In this document: positions 46,901 to 57,511 of the stretch, one piece after another | Layout of the letters: each line of letters begins with the position of its first letter | Position numbering within the stretch: the stretch's first letter is position 1 | Origin: Apostichopus japonicus | Taxonomy: Eukaryota; Echinodermata; Holothuroidea; Aspidochirotida; Stichopodidae | Assembly: GCF_037975245.1 (NCBI RefSeq) | Contig: NC_092582.1 | Location: 1,508,001 to 1,572,000 of the forward strand | DNA length: 64,000 nt | Reading direction: 5' to 3' | Notes under the pieces: model-generated | Seen by the model: only the letters and a program-made list of their open reading frames with translations | What the model was told of the DNA's origin: nothing | Databases searched by the model: none | Made by a program: the position numbers and the translations under genes

Positions 46901-49900
46901 ACAAGGTAATGATGTCCTCCTAAAGTTAAGACAACGTAATGATGTCCTCCTAAAGTTAAGATAAGGTAATGATGTCCTCCTAAAGTTAAGACAAGGTAAT
47001 GATGTCCTCCTAAAGTTAAGACAAGGTAATGATGTCCTCCTAAAGTTAAGACTAGGTAATGATGTCCTAAAGTTAAGACAAGGTAATGATGTCCTAAAGT
47101 TAAGACAACGTAAGGATGTCCTCCTAAAGTTAAGATAAGGTAATGATGTCCTCCTAAAGTTAAGACTAGGTAATGATGTCCTCCTAAAGTTAAGAAGCGT
47201 CAAATTTTGGAAAATAAATTGTGAAGTTAAGAACAATATAGGTACAAGGACATTTTCCTACTCAGTGTGTGATATTTATGGTTCTGTTGTAAACGCTTTG
47301 CTATGCTTGTTTAAATTGTGACATGTGACACCCTGGAGATGTCAAAGCGTTACTGTAAAGAGCAAATTCAGATGAAAATCAAAGCCAAATGAGATGGTAG
47401 CTCAGTCTGTATCCTGCAGTGCTGTTCAAAGATACAAGTCACCCAGTATCATACTTTCCATTCTTATACCAACGGATACAGAATTTGAATATTGTTTCAA
47501 AAGTGCTGGATGATCTTGATTCCGACTGAGGCCTGTTCAATATGTCATCACTGATTGTCTTTTACTGTTTAGATGAGCACCTTCAAAGACCTCTACGAGG
47601 ACCGCACTGGAACTGAATTCGTCAGACCCAAGGACAAACGTCTCAGCAAGCAGACCCTTCGCAGGTGAGAAGGTTGTGTTGAATATTCATGATATATGAA
47701 ATGATTAATTAAGCTTATATTAATTGTCTAAGAATGTTCTCTGTTACAAAACTACTGCTGTGTGGAAATTAGTAACTTGACTTTAACACAACTTGAACTT
47801 GAGTTGAAACTACTATAATATATAAGTTTGATCATTGGGACAACATTGTATTGTATTGTATTTTATGGTATCGTCTGTTCTTTATGATAATATAATATAA
47901 TGTAGTGTAATAGATTATGATATTGTATGGTACCCTTATATAGGTATAATATATGGTTGGATGACACGCTTGATTCATTTTCCCTGCTTCATTCCTCACA
48001 GCTACCTCCAGCAATCTTTCACCAACATGCAGGACGAGTGGGGTATCTTTGAGAATGTTAATAACCCAGTAATGACTCCCAACAAGCCAGTCAAGTCTAT
48101 GACTGGTAGCAAGGTCACCAATGTCCTCCGATTCTTTGATGAGCATGTTAAGGAAACCGACCCTAACACCATCATTGGCAACCTCCTCATGGACTATGAC
48201 AGGTATGCTGTCAACAAATTAGACCTATAGTCTACTGGGTAGTATACTACCCAGAAATGTGGACCAAACTGTTGGGATTTCACGTGCTAAATTAACTTAA
48301 TACATTTTAACTTATATATTTTCACCAAACTTTGGGATTTCACCTGCTAAATTAGCTTAACACATTTTAACTTATATGTTCACCAAAGTTTGGGAATTCA
48401 CCTGCTAAATTAGCTTAACACATTTGAAAGTTATATATTCTTCAAACTTTGGGATTTCACTTGCCAAAGTAGCTTCACACATTTTAAATTATATATTCCC
48501 CAAACTTTGGGATTTCACTTGCTAAATTAGCTTAACACATTTGAAGTTACATATTTCATCAAAATAGATGATTTAATGTTGGTTGAGATATGAACTTCCT
48601 TTCGTTCTTTAGTTTTGTGGTTTGATTGCTTATTGGTATTATGACTCTTTATCCTGTAAAGTGGAATCACCAAGCTGTTCTTTGTCTTTGAATTAAACAG
48701 CGAGTACACAGTACCACTCATCACCAAGCTCTTTGCAAAGGTCCTGAACCAACGTTTTGATACACTCTTCGGATTGGCCGACAGCTTGAACGTCCTCCAT
48801 GGTGTCCCAACTATGTCCAGTGTCCACGATGAGCAATATGAATGGATCAAGCACCCTGCTGTCCAGGTGAGGACAAAAATGTCTTAAACTCCTACCATCT
48901 CCATAACAAATTAAGCTACTGAAATCAAGTTAATTTACAAGCTTGGCCCTAACTGGCTTTATGTTGAATGTTTTAGCCCAAAAAATGTCAATATAAGCTT
49001 ACAATTTGATATTTATGCATTAGCGACATGATAGAAATAAGTAGTATCCCATACATATATCTGAAAGCAGAGTATTAAAGTAAATAAGCTTTGTCCAAAA
49101 GTTGGGAATAAGCTCCTTGAATTGCCAATTAACTCTTGCTCTCTGAGGTAGAAATAAAAAACTGTAACACTAGGAGGATTTGACAACAGTTACAGCTTTT
49201 TTTTTTTAGCTTAAAAATTGTCTGGTGGAATTTAAGTTGTCTGTTATGGTTGGAAGAAAGTAATATGTAAATTGCAAAAGAAACCAACCAAACATACTGT
49301 ATGGTAAAAGGTTCGTTCGAAGTGTGTGGAAAATGAATTGCAACTGTTTTGTAGTAAGATTTTTCCTTTCCTTGTTTTTTTGTTGCTGCAGGCTTTCGTC
49401 AGGATCTATGCTCCACGTCTCGCCACCTACTACTCTGACCTCTACACCAACTCTGAGCTCAACAGCATGGTCCACAGCCGCTACCACAACCCACTCTGGC
49501 TGACACCAACTTACCCAGAGTTCCTTGATACCATGAAGGTTAGAATTCAACTTGAAGGCAATGAATATTTGATAGAAAAAATTTAGTTTTAAAATCAATG
49601 AACTAATGAAATAATGTCTGTATTGATAACAGATTGATGTGTGTGATTTATCAAGACATTATTGGCTGATTGTCAAAAATGTAAAACAGTGTTGTCTTTG
49701 AGATTTCAAGCAAACTTTCTTGGAAATAGGCTGCTTCCTCGACCCCCCTTTTTGGAGAGGTGGGGTGGGGTGGGGAGGGGTGGAAAGAGAAGGAAAGGTT
49801 GTGTGTATGTGTGTGCTTGTAATTTCATCCTGCTTCAAGCATAAGGTTTGATAAGAACATTTCATTGTATGAGCTCATGCCAGTTCAATGAATCAGTTTT

Positions 49901-52413
49901 CCTTTTGATCTAACATCAGACACACATGACAGACCTCATCCACATTTGCCAGGGCTTTGGCGAGCACAAGGGTGAACTCTCAGACGAAGAGCCATTCTAT
50001 GGCCTCGCTGGATCTATTGAGTGCATTGCTGATGGCAGTGAGGGCGACATCGCTTTTGTTGAACTCGAGAGTTTAGTCAAAGAACTGCCCAAGATGGGCC
50101 AGAGCATTTTGGACTACGTTATTGTCACTCCACTTGGTCTCGTCAAGGAAGTCACCCCAGAAATGATCACAAACATTACCTTCTTGAGGAACGTAACCTT
50201 CGGTGTCAAGGCCTTCCCCGCTCTCTTGACCTCTTTCAACAAGACAGGTCAGTAACAATTGTTCTTTGGCTATTAGTTCTCATCTACAGCCTCTTTTGAA
50301 TTATCTGGACATGTCCTTACCTTTCTCAGACCACAAACACCGGAAAAGAGGCAGAAGTTTTACCCTTTGTTTGACCTTTTTGCTCCTGTAACATCTCTGT
50401 GTACAAGTTTGTTACCAGGGTAACCGATCTCAGCATCAGATCCTGTGACATATCTCTTTCTTACAGGCTTCCTTTTTTTCTTTCATCTTTATTAGCTCTG
50501 CCTTATTTTCTTCCTTTCTTTCTTTCTTGCAGGAAGCTGGAGATGGAATGTTACCAAGGCTCTCCTGGATGCCCAGAAGATCTTCTCCGATGCACAGAAC
50601 AACGACGACCAGTACCACATATTTGGATCAGCCAGCATCTTTGCTCCTGAGACCGTCAAGCTGGCCCCCATCCCCATCCAAGACCAGACCTATGCCACAT
50701 ACCTTGGACCCAACCTCACCCGCTCATTTGAGGCCATCATCAAGCCATCCACCTGTGAGTTCATGTTTCATTTGTTTGTAGTGAATAATTCTTCACATGT
50801 TTTCATGCCACTGCTTTCAACACTGTGAGACATGGATCCTATTTATATTAGAAGCAAGAATTAAAAATCCTACTCTCCTGCTGTTGCATATAATGATATA
50901 AACTTGGTACAAATAATATGAAAAAAATTAAAGCTTTGGTTTGTCAAGCTTCTTGAGGAAATGAAATCCCTTTTTCTTTAATAATAGTTGACTGGTGGAA
51001 GGAGAGACGTCACATCTGCACCGGAGAATCTTACACCAATGTCATTGAACAGAGGAACGGAACCTGCAAGGCCATCGTCAAGGACGTCACTTGCGGAGGA
51101 ATGCCACGACCCAAGGTCATCAGTGTCGGAACCACCGAGAACAAGAAACCAGTCGTTGTCAGGATGTGCAGGTGAGGATACAATCTTATTCTGTTTAATT
51201 AGAGAAGCAAGGAGAATGAAGTAAAGGATGCCGGGACAAAATTGAAAATTAAAGCATATTAAGAACCTCTTAGGAATGATTCAAATGGTTCAGAACTGGC
51301 ATAGGTGAGTCAACTATGGTAGGCAGTTCTAAAAAGGTTAAAATTGAAGTATCGGACAGCTGTTCCTTGGTAAGAGCTGAAAAGAAAAAAACAAAGCAAC
51401 AAAGTTAAGTTTAATAACATAAAAATGGAAGTTATTTAGTTTACTCTGTTTTTCATGAATGTAGAGTTCTCTCCTCTACCTCACAACACTGAAGTTTTGT
51501 CTTCATATTCATGACTTCCAAGACCCCCCCCCCCCCACCTTACCCCCTTCTCCACGATACGTCTTTTTTAAATGCATGTGCAGTTGATATCCTGCTACAG
51601 TGTATGGGTAAGAGACGAGTAGCTTGAGATGTTTTCTATGACTTTTGACTGTCATAGTAGATTGAATGCATTCTGTTTATTTCAAGATCTTCTTCTTCCT
51701 TGATATTATTTTGAGATCGTTCTTTTGCTCTTTCCAGCCGTCCAACCTCTTTCGTTCGTGAGATGGCAGAGTTTGTGTGTGACAACGGCCATGGCTATGT
51801 GTCCCCAGTCATGGTGCCAACCACTTGCTCATGCATCCCATGTGAAGATATTGAATACATCCCAGACTGGACCAATGACACCATCTGGAACACCACTACT
51901 TTGAACCATACCATAACTGAGCATTTTGAAACTCTCATGCCACTCTGGGGTAAGTCACCTTTTGCTGTACACTTTCAGTATCCATCAGGAATTACAGTGA
52001 AATACCTGTTTCTGTACATTATCAGTATCCATCATAAATTACAGTGAAATACCTGTTTCTGTACATTCTCAGTATCCATCAGGAATTACATGGAAATACC
52101 TGTTTCTGTACATTATCATTATCCATCAGGAATTACATGGAAATACCTGTTTCTGTACATTATCAGTACCCATCGGGAATTACAGCAAAATACCTGGTGT
52201 CTGTACATTATCAGTATCCATCAGGAATTACAGTGAAATACCTGTTTCTGTACATTATCAGTATCCATCAGGAATTACATGAAAATACCTGTTTCTGCAT
52301 ATCATCATGCAGTATCCATCAGAAAATATTATAGTTTCCACCCTTTTGTGTTCCACATAGGTTCACAAAGCAAACTTTTTTCTTTAGAGCCAGAGAAAAA
52401 TAATGATTTTTAA
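37946..52413 (+). CDS. MYP: Major yolk protein (MYP), transferrin superfamily, 21 exons, frame broken in exon 9
   Basis: Exons: 37946-38012, 39982-40152, 40766-41033, 41277-41388, 41922-42153, 42371-42556, 43469-43635, 44002-44283, 44579-44939, 45306-45417, 45797-45962, 46518-46725, 47573-47664, 48002-48202, 48701-48866, 49392-49538, 49920-50247, 50533-50754, 50988-51171, 51738-51949, 52388-52413. All junctions are GT/AG with matching phases. Without a 46-bp duplication in exon 9 the product is about 1287 residues; sea urchin MYP is about 1350. Signal peptide 1-15, WAP domain about 27-68, first transferrin-like lobe about 115-460 (CLFWVERGWADLVV, then GSLGCVSSVNGVAFVDH), second lobe from about 470 (VRFCVTKP) interrupted by a long insert (about 610-960) and resuming with GSIECIADGSEGDIAFVE. 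Many N-glycosylation sequons (NNT, NKT, NTT, NLT, NGT). MYP stores nutrients and carries metals (iron, zinc) in gut, coelomic fluid and gonad. The last exon (8 codons) is my inference. As written, the frame stops at 44897. Confidence 0.9.
39466..39946. repeat. 21-bp minisatellite in MYP intron 1
   Basis: About 23 units of GGTGTAAGACTCCACCAGATA with a few variants and short insertions (near 39600 and 39733). It ends about 35 bases before exon 2. As 21 is a multiple of three, several frames stay open and mimic a repeat protein (YTYLVES-like); this is an artefact. Confidence 0.97.
39982..40152 (+). CDS. MYP: MYP exon 2: WAP four-disulfide core domain
   Basis: A phase 1-1 exon of 171 bases encoding one complete WAP domain: eight cysteines in the order C-PVD, MC-EPDC, YC, KCC, NC, KC, with the typical KCC...CG..C end. 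WAP domains are small secreted modules, often protease inhibitors or antimicrobials. The exon is symmetrical, so it could have been gained by exon shuffling or be skipped without a frameshift. It lies right after the signal peptide. Whether other MYPs carry it I cannot verify here. Confidence 0.85.
44804..44895 (+). repeat. 46-bp tandem duplication in MYP exon 9
   Basis: 44804-44849 and 44850-44895 are identical (start AAGAAGAGCAAACTCTGG, end CACCAAATTCC). 46 is not a multiple of three, so reading through both copies shifts frame and reaches TAA at 44897-44899, after about 601 residues. With one copy the frame runs KFLNIRNLTVCSAGINK to the exon end in the phase required by exon 10. Either a real mutation or allele, or an assembly or sequencing artefact. 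Confidence 0.97.
46048..46290. repeat. 111-bp tandem repeat in MYP intron 11
   Basis: About 2.2 units starting ATAGCATATTTCATAGTTCA at 46048, 46159 and 46271, highly similar. It starts about 85 bases after the exon 11 donor. Confidence 0.9.
46721..47194. repeat. 30-bp minisatellite spanning the exon 12 donor of MYP
   Basis: 16 units, 14 of 30 bases and two of 27, each ACAAGGTAATGATGTCCTCC plus TAAAGTTAAG with small changes. The first unit includes the last five exon bases and the splice donor (ACAAG/GTAATG), so every unit carries a donor-like AAG/GTAATG (or AAC/GTAAGG). The open frame on the opposite strand is an artefact of the period. Confidence 0.97.
48235..48254. repeat. Perfect 20-bp palindrome in MYP intron 14
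   Basis: CTGGGTAGTA followed directly by its complement TACTACCCAG, 32 bases after the exon 14 donor and just before a tandem array. Confidence 0.9.
48259..48545. repeat. About 60-bp tandem repeat in MYP intron 14
   Basis: About five units with the core TTTGGGATTTCACCTGCTAA and ATTAGCTTAACACATTT, diverged by a few bases each. Confidence 0.93.
51965..52330. repeat. 47-bp tandem repeat in the last MYP intron
   Basis: About 7-8 units with the core CAGTATCCATCAGGAATTAC and CCTGTTTCTGTACATTATC. Starts about 15 bases after the exon 20 donor (51950). Confidence 0.95.
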
Positions 52414-52607
52414 GGAATGGACTAGGGTTACTGAATATTAGTAATTAAAGGCAAACAGCTCATTTACATAAATGAAGAATAATGATGACTTATACCAAGC
52501 AGTCACAATTGGTAAAGATTCTATAAATTATGCTTGGGTGCTGAGATATACTGGTGAGATATCAGGAAAAATGATATCTTTCAATTCAAGAAACTTACAT
52601 ATTGTTA

Positions 52608-52635
52608 AATAAATATTACAAGTTTGCTAAATAAA
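52608..52635 (+). other. Polyadenylation signals for MYP
   Basis: Two AATAAA hexamers (52608-52613 and 52630-52635), about 200 bases after the inferred stop at 52411-52413. They support, but do not prove, that the short final exon ends the gene. Confidence 0.45.
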
Positions 52636-52639
52636 CTTG

Positions 52640-53334
52640 CAAAAGGGAATGAATTAGGAAAACAAAACTAGATTGAAATAACCTCAACTTGAGATTTTAG
52701 AAATAATGTAATAAGAGACTAGGAAACATTTGGGTAATTAAGGAAATATGACTTTTCACTTTTTCTCCAAGTAAAAGCTGAAAAATGAAAGATGTACGAG
52801 TGAATTCAACCATTTTACGTTGAAATGTGGTCTGTTAACCAAGGCCTGGCTTTTGCATTGTATAAGTACATGAAAAATATGACATTTGAAATATGTTGCG
52901 TATTTTCTCATTTATTTGCATGTAACATTTCTTATTTGTAAAATTCTGTAAATATACATTTATTCAAAAATGCAGGATAAATAGCCATTTAAATGGAATA
53001 ATTTTACACAACAGTGTTACCTTGTTAATTCATAGTAAAACGAGCAGACATAAACATTTTATCTCTATTCTGGTGGATTAGATGTCTTAAAAGAGTTTGC
53101 TGTTACAGATACTAACAAATTAAGCAATTTAGCCATAACATTCACTGAATTTTGAATAAACCATCACTTACTAACAAAAGCAAAGATTTTTATCAATCAA
53201 GTTGACAAAATATAGCAAAAATTTAATATATGATTACTTTTGGTATGATTTTCCCAAAGCGAACATAAAATGAAGTATTTTTTGATAAATAGTCATTTTG
53301 GGGCAAAATGGATATATTGTACAATGTTTTTTGT
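52640..53334. other. 3' flank of MYP, no gene recognised
   Basis: AT-rich and featureless by eye up to the palindromic satellite. Confidence 0.5.
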
Positions 53335-54570
53335 ATCTTTGGGGCGTTCCAATACACCCCAACCAGTTAAGTGTAGCAATACACCACTATATATCTTTGG
53401 GGCGTACCAGTACGCCCCAACCAGTTAAGTGTAGAAATATACCTCTATGATAAATTGTATATATCTTTGGGGCGTACCAGTACGCCCCAACCAGTTAAGT
53501 GTAGCAATACACCACTATGATTAATTACATATATCTTTGGGGCGTACCAGTACGCCCCAACCAGTTAAGTGTAGAAATATACCTCTATGATAAATTGTAT
53601 ATATCTTTGGGGCGTACCAGTACGCCCCAACCAGTTAAGTGTAGCAATAGACCACTATGATAAATTGTATATATCTTTGGGGCGTACCAGTACGCCCCAA
53701 CCAGTTAAGTGTAGCAATACACCACTATGATTAATTACATATATCTTTGGGGCGTACCAGTACGCCCCAACCAGTTAAGTGTAGAAATATACCTCTATGA
53801 TAAATTGTATATATCTTTGGGGCGTACCAGTACGCCCCAACCAGTTAAGTGTAGCGATAGACCACTATGATAAATTGTATATATCTTTGGGGCGTACCAG
53901 TACGCCCCAACCAGTTAAGTGTAGAAATATACCTCTATGATAAATTGTATATATCTTTGGGGCGTACCAGTACGCCCCAACCAGTTAAGTGTAGAAATAT
54001 ACCTCTATGATAAATTGTATATATCTTTGGGGAGTACCAGTACGCCCCAACCAGTTAAGTGTAGCAATAGACCACTATGATAAATTGTATATATCTTTGG
54101 GGCGTACCAGTACGCCCCAACCAGTTAAGTGTAGAAATGCACCACTATGATAAATTGTATTTATCTTTGGGGCGTACCAGTACGCCCCAACCAGTTAAGT
54201 GTAGAAATATACCTCTATGATAAATTGTATATATCTTTGGGGCGTACCAGTACGCCCCGCCCCAACCAGTTAAGTGTAGCAATAGACCACTATGATACAT
54301 TGTATATATCTTTGGGGCGTACCAGTACGCCCCAACCAGTTAAGTGTAGCAATACACCACTATGATTAATTATATATATCTTTGGGGCGTACCAGTACGC
54401 CCCAACCAGTTAAATGTTGAAATATACCACTATGATAAATTGTATATATCTTTGGGGCGTACCAGTACGCCCCAACCAGTTTAGAGTAGAAATACACCCC
54501 TATGATAAATTGTATATATCTTTGGGGCGTACCAGTATGCCCCAACCAGTTAAGTGTAGCAATACACCAA
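53335..54570. repeat. 70-bp satellite with a palindrome in each unit, 18 copies
   Basis: 18 palindrome cores at about 70-base spacing (first spacing 58). Each unit has the arm TTGGGGCGTAC, a CA loop and the complementary arm GTACGCCCCAA, then CCAGTTAAGTGTAG, a variable A/T-rich stretch (two main forms: AAATATACCTCTATGAT and CAATAGACCACTATGAT) and TATATATCT. Only a few cores break the palindrome (about 53340, 54030, 54530), and one copy near 54256 has a six-base CGCCCC duplication. Sequence between cores varies more than the cores. Confidence 0.97.
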
Positions 54571-56316
54571 GAAAATTGTGTGTGTTTCTCAAAACTACAT
54601 ATCTTCTTTTACACAAGTTGTTGCAAGAAAATAAGAGTACACACTGCACAATCAATAGTATGTGTAAAACATAAGGTTTCCTAGTTATTCAGCTCAAATT
54701 CTTTATCTATAGCTGCATATCTTTCTTTCAAGTCACAGACTTCCCTCTTTGGAAGGCGATTTTTATGGGTTAAATTAAAGTCCCAGAACATTAAGGAATG
54801 GAAAGAAACTGACGGTGTGTATGGCTGCTTATTTCTTCCTTGGCCACAGTCTAGCAGTTTCCAGTCTCCAGTCCAGGATCCCTTCATCCAATGTAAAATA
54901 ACCTCATCCTTTTAAATTTTAGTGACTTCTCCAAAGTATGGTCGTGTGCTTGAATCAATGAGGTTTACGGCTGCTATATTCCCAACTTTAATATAGTCAG
55001 ATACTTCAATAACTTCTTTAGCAAAGTTATAACATTTATATATATCACCACTCTGAAGATCTTCAACTCTAAAAGCAAGGAGCAGAAGGGCAGAAGGGCA
55101 GAAGGACAGAAGATAGCGGTTCTTATTCTCCCTGTAACAATTATCCATTTGCAAAAACAGATCCTTCCCAAGAGTATCCTTGTGCTTCACTAGTGTCCAC
55201 AAATTGCATGTAATGGTCATGTTTGAATCATGTTGGATATGCTTCAGATCAGTCATAACATATACCTGTATGCAAACTTGTCACATGGACCTTTAGTGTG
55301 AATTAGGACACCTGAAAAGAAAGAGAAGAATGAATATATACTACTTCATTGACATGTATGATAAAGAGGTTGTTATTACTTGTTTTCTGCTATTAAATAA
55401 AGTTTGATAATTAACCTACTATGTGCTTTAACAAAAAAAACACAGTCACATAATATTTGATGGATACTAAGGCCATTATCTTTATCAGAACAACAAATAA
55501 AGAACAGAATTGATTTGACCTCAACCAAAACAATAGGAACACTAGACTTCTTGTAACCTTAGGTGTCCATCCTTATACTACTTATGAAGATAATCAAACT
55601 TCCCCTCTTGAGACATTGTGTTGTAAAACAAGGCATCGTACAAACAAACACCCTGTATAAACACCCACACACATGCTGCTCACGCACATACATACTGTAC
55701 TATACACCAACATGACATCACAATTTCATACTGTAGGATTACAATTTCTCGGAAACCAGAAAACGTGATGTTTACACTTATAATGACATAAACACTTTCC
55801 GGTCACTGCATAATACCATGGAGGTAAAACAGACCTCCATGATAATACTGACCTGTTATGTGGATGTGGATGTTTTACATCCTTATCACTCTGGACAAAA
55901 TGTGGCAGATCAGTCTTTGATTGGTCCATTCCATCGACTATAAGGGTATTCAGTTCCAAAGAAACCTGGCACGCCTTAGTGCGGGCAAGATGTTACTGCT
56001 CTCCTTTTGACCTAGTAAAAATAGAACATATTATGATACAAAATAAACTCTTAACTGATACAGGGTTTACGATATCAGATAAGAAATATTGATTTGAGTT
56101 TTGATCCAATATCATTTGAGAAATAATGTAAATGATATATGGGTCAATCCATGCCAAATCAACAGATTTTTGGGTCGATTCCACGTCGACCCTCTTAGAA
56201 TCGCCTGGAACTGATATGGTGTCTTGCCATATGTCTCAAAGGATGAAATTGGGCAAAAAAAAAATTTGAAAACTTTTTCGTTGCTAGGTTACGACCCCGC
56301 CTACTGTAGCAACCAA

Positions 56317-57511
56317 CTTAAAGTGGCGAAAATGAGAGTTACATCAGCCCTACAGAAACATGCTTGCGAGGGCAAACAGTGGTAACATTGTATCTTCATT
56401 CAAGGAGACCACGTAAAACAACATTAGAACTATTGAAATGTTATTTATTAAAAGGGTTCTGTCTAGTACTCTTTGACTCCCTCTCACCCCCCCCAACACC
56501 CTCCCCATAGTGCACTATGCAGATTTGTATGCATATATGTTACTGAATTTTAATACTGCAAAGAGACTGCATAAACATGCATTCAAGGTATACTGAATTA
56601 TTTGGTAAGGTAATCTTCTGCTTCAAATTGTCTGTATGCATGTAACTCACCCCCTTCCAACCAAAACCTCTACCCAACCCTATATCAGATTAGAATATGA
56701 ATGTGAACCAGTGCATACATACAGTGTGCACTATATATGTGTGTATCATATGTGTATATATGTGTGATCATTCCATTCAATACTGTGCATATTTCAGTAT
56801 CATTTTAAATATTTGCAATTTAGTGTATGCTTTTGCTAATTCAATAATTAAGAGACTTTCAATAATTTCAAAGGAATGTTTAACCAGTACATAAATGTGC
56901 AGTGTGTACTGTACATGTTTTTGGACAGTGTTTGTTTAATAGTAATTGGTGTAGAATAACACTGTACTGAACATGTACACACATATATAGTGCAAAGTGC
57001 ATATTTCAATGTCTTTTTAAATATTTGCAATGTAGTGTATAATTCTTTTGCTAATTCAATAAATTAAAAGACTTTCAATAATTTAAAAGGAATGTTTAAC
57101 CAGTAAATACATGTACAGTGTGTATACTGTTCATTATCTTGGACAGTGTGTATTTAATAGTAATTGGTGTAAAATAACACTGTACTGAACATGTACACAC
57201 ATATATAGTGCACACTGTGGACCATACCAATAATTCAGTATACCTTGAATGCATGTTTATGTAGTCTCTTTGCAGTAAAAGTCAGTCACATACTGTATGC
57301 ATGTATTCAAATATGCATAGTGCACTATGGGGAGGGTGTGTGGGGGGGGGTTGGAGTCAAAGAGTATTAGACAGAACCCTTTTAATACATTTCAATAGTT
57401 CTTAATGTTGTTAGCATGATCTCCTTGAATGAAGATATAATGTTACCACTGTTTGCCCTCGCAAGCATGTTTCTGTAGGGCTGATATAACTCTCATATAT
57501 GCCACTTTAAG
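56317..57511. repeat. Long inverted repeat, about 290-bp arms
   Basis: 56317-56605 is complementary to 57227-57511 at roughly 85-90%, with small indels. Shared text includes CTTAAAGTGGC at the outer ends, TTGCGAGGGCAAACAGTGGT, GGGTTCTGTCTA and GTGCACTATG. The 620-base centre holds two direct copies of a 213-base unit (starting GTGCATATTTCA at about 56784 and 56997). No clear flanking duplication. It looks like a foldback element or a hairpin-forming locus inside the pseudogene. Confidence 0.88.

Noticed and set aside
46682-47236. 184-residue LNFRRTSLP repeat protein on the minus strand
   Set aside because: Antisense of the 30-bp minisatellite in a MYP intron; open only because the unit is a multiple of three.
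53335-54570. A CRISPR array (regular 70-bp repeats with palindromes)
   Set aside because: Intervening sequences are not unique spacers but variants of one satellite unit, and the DNA is clearly animal.
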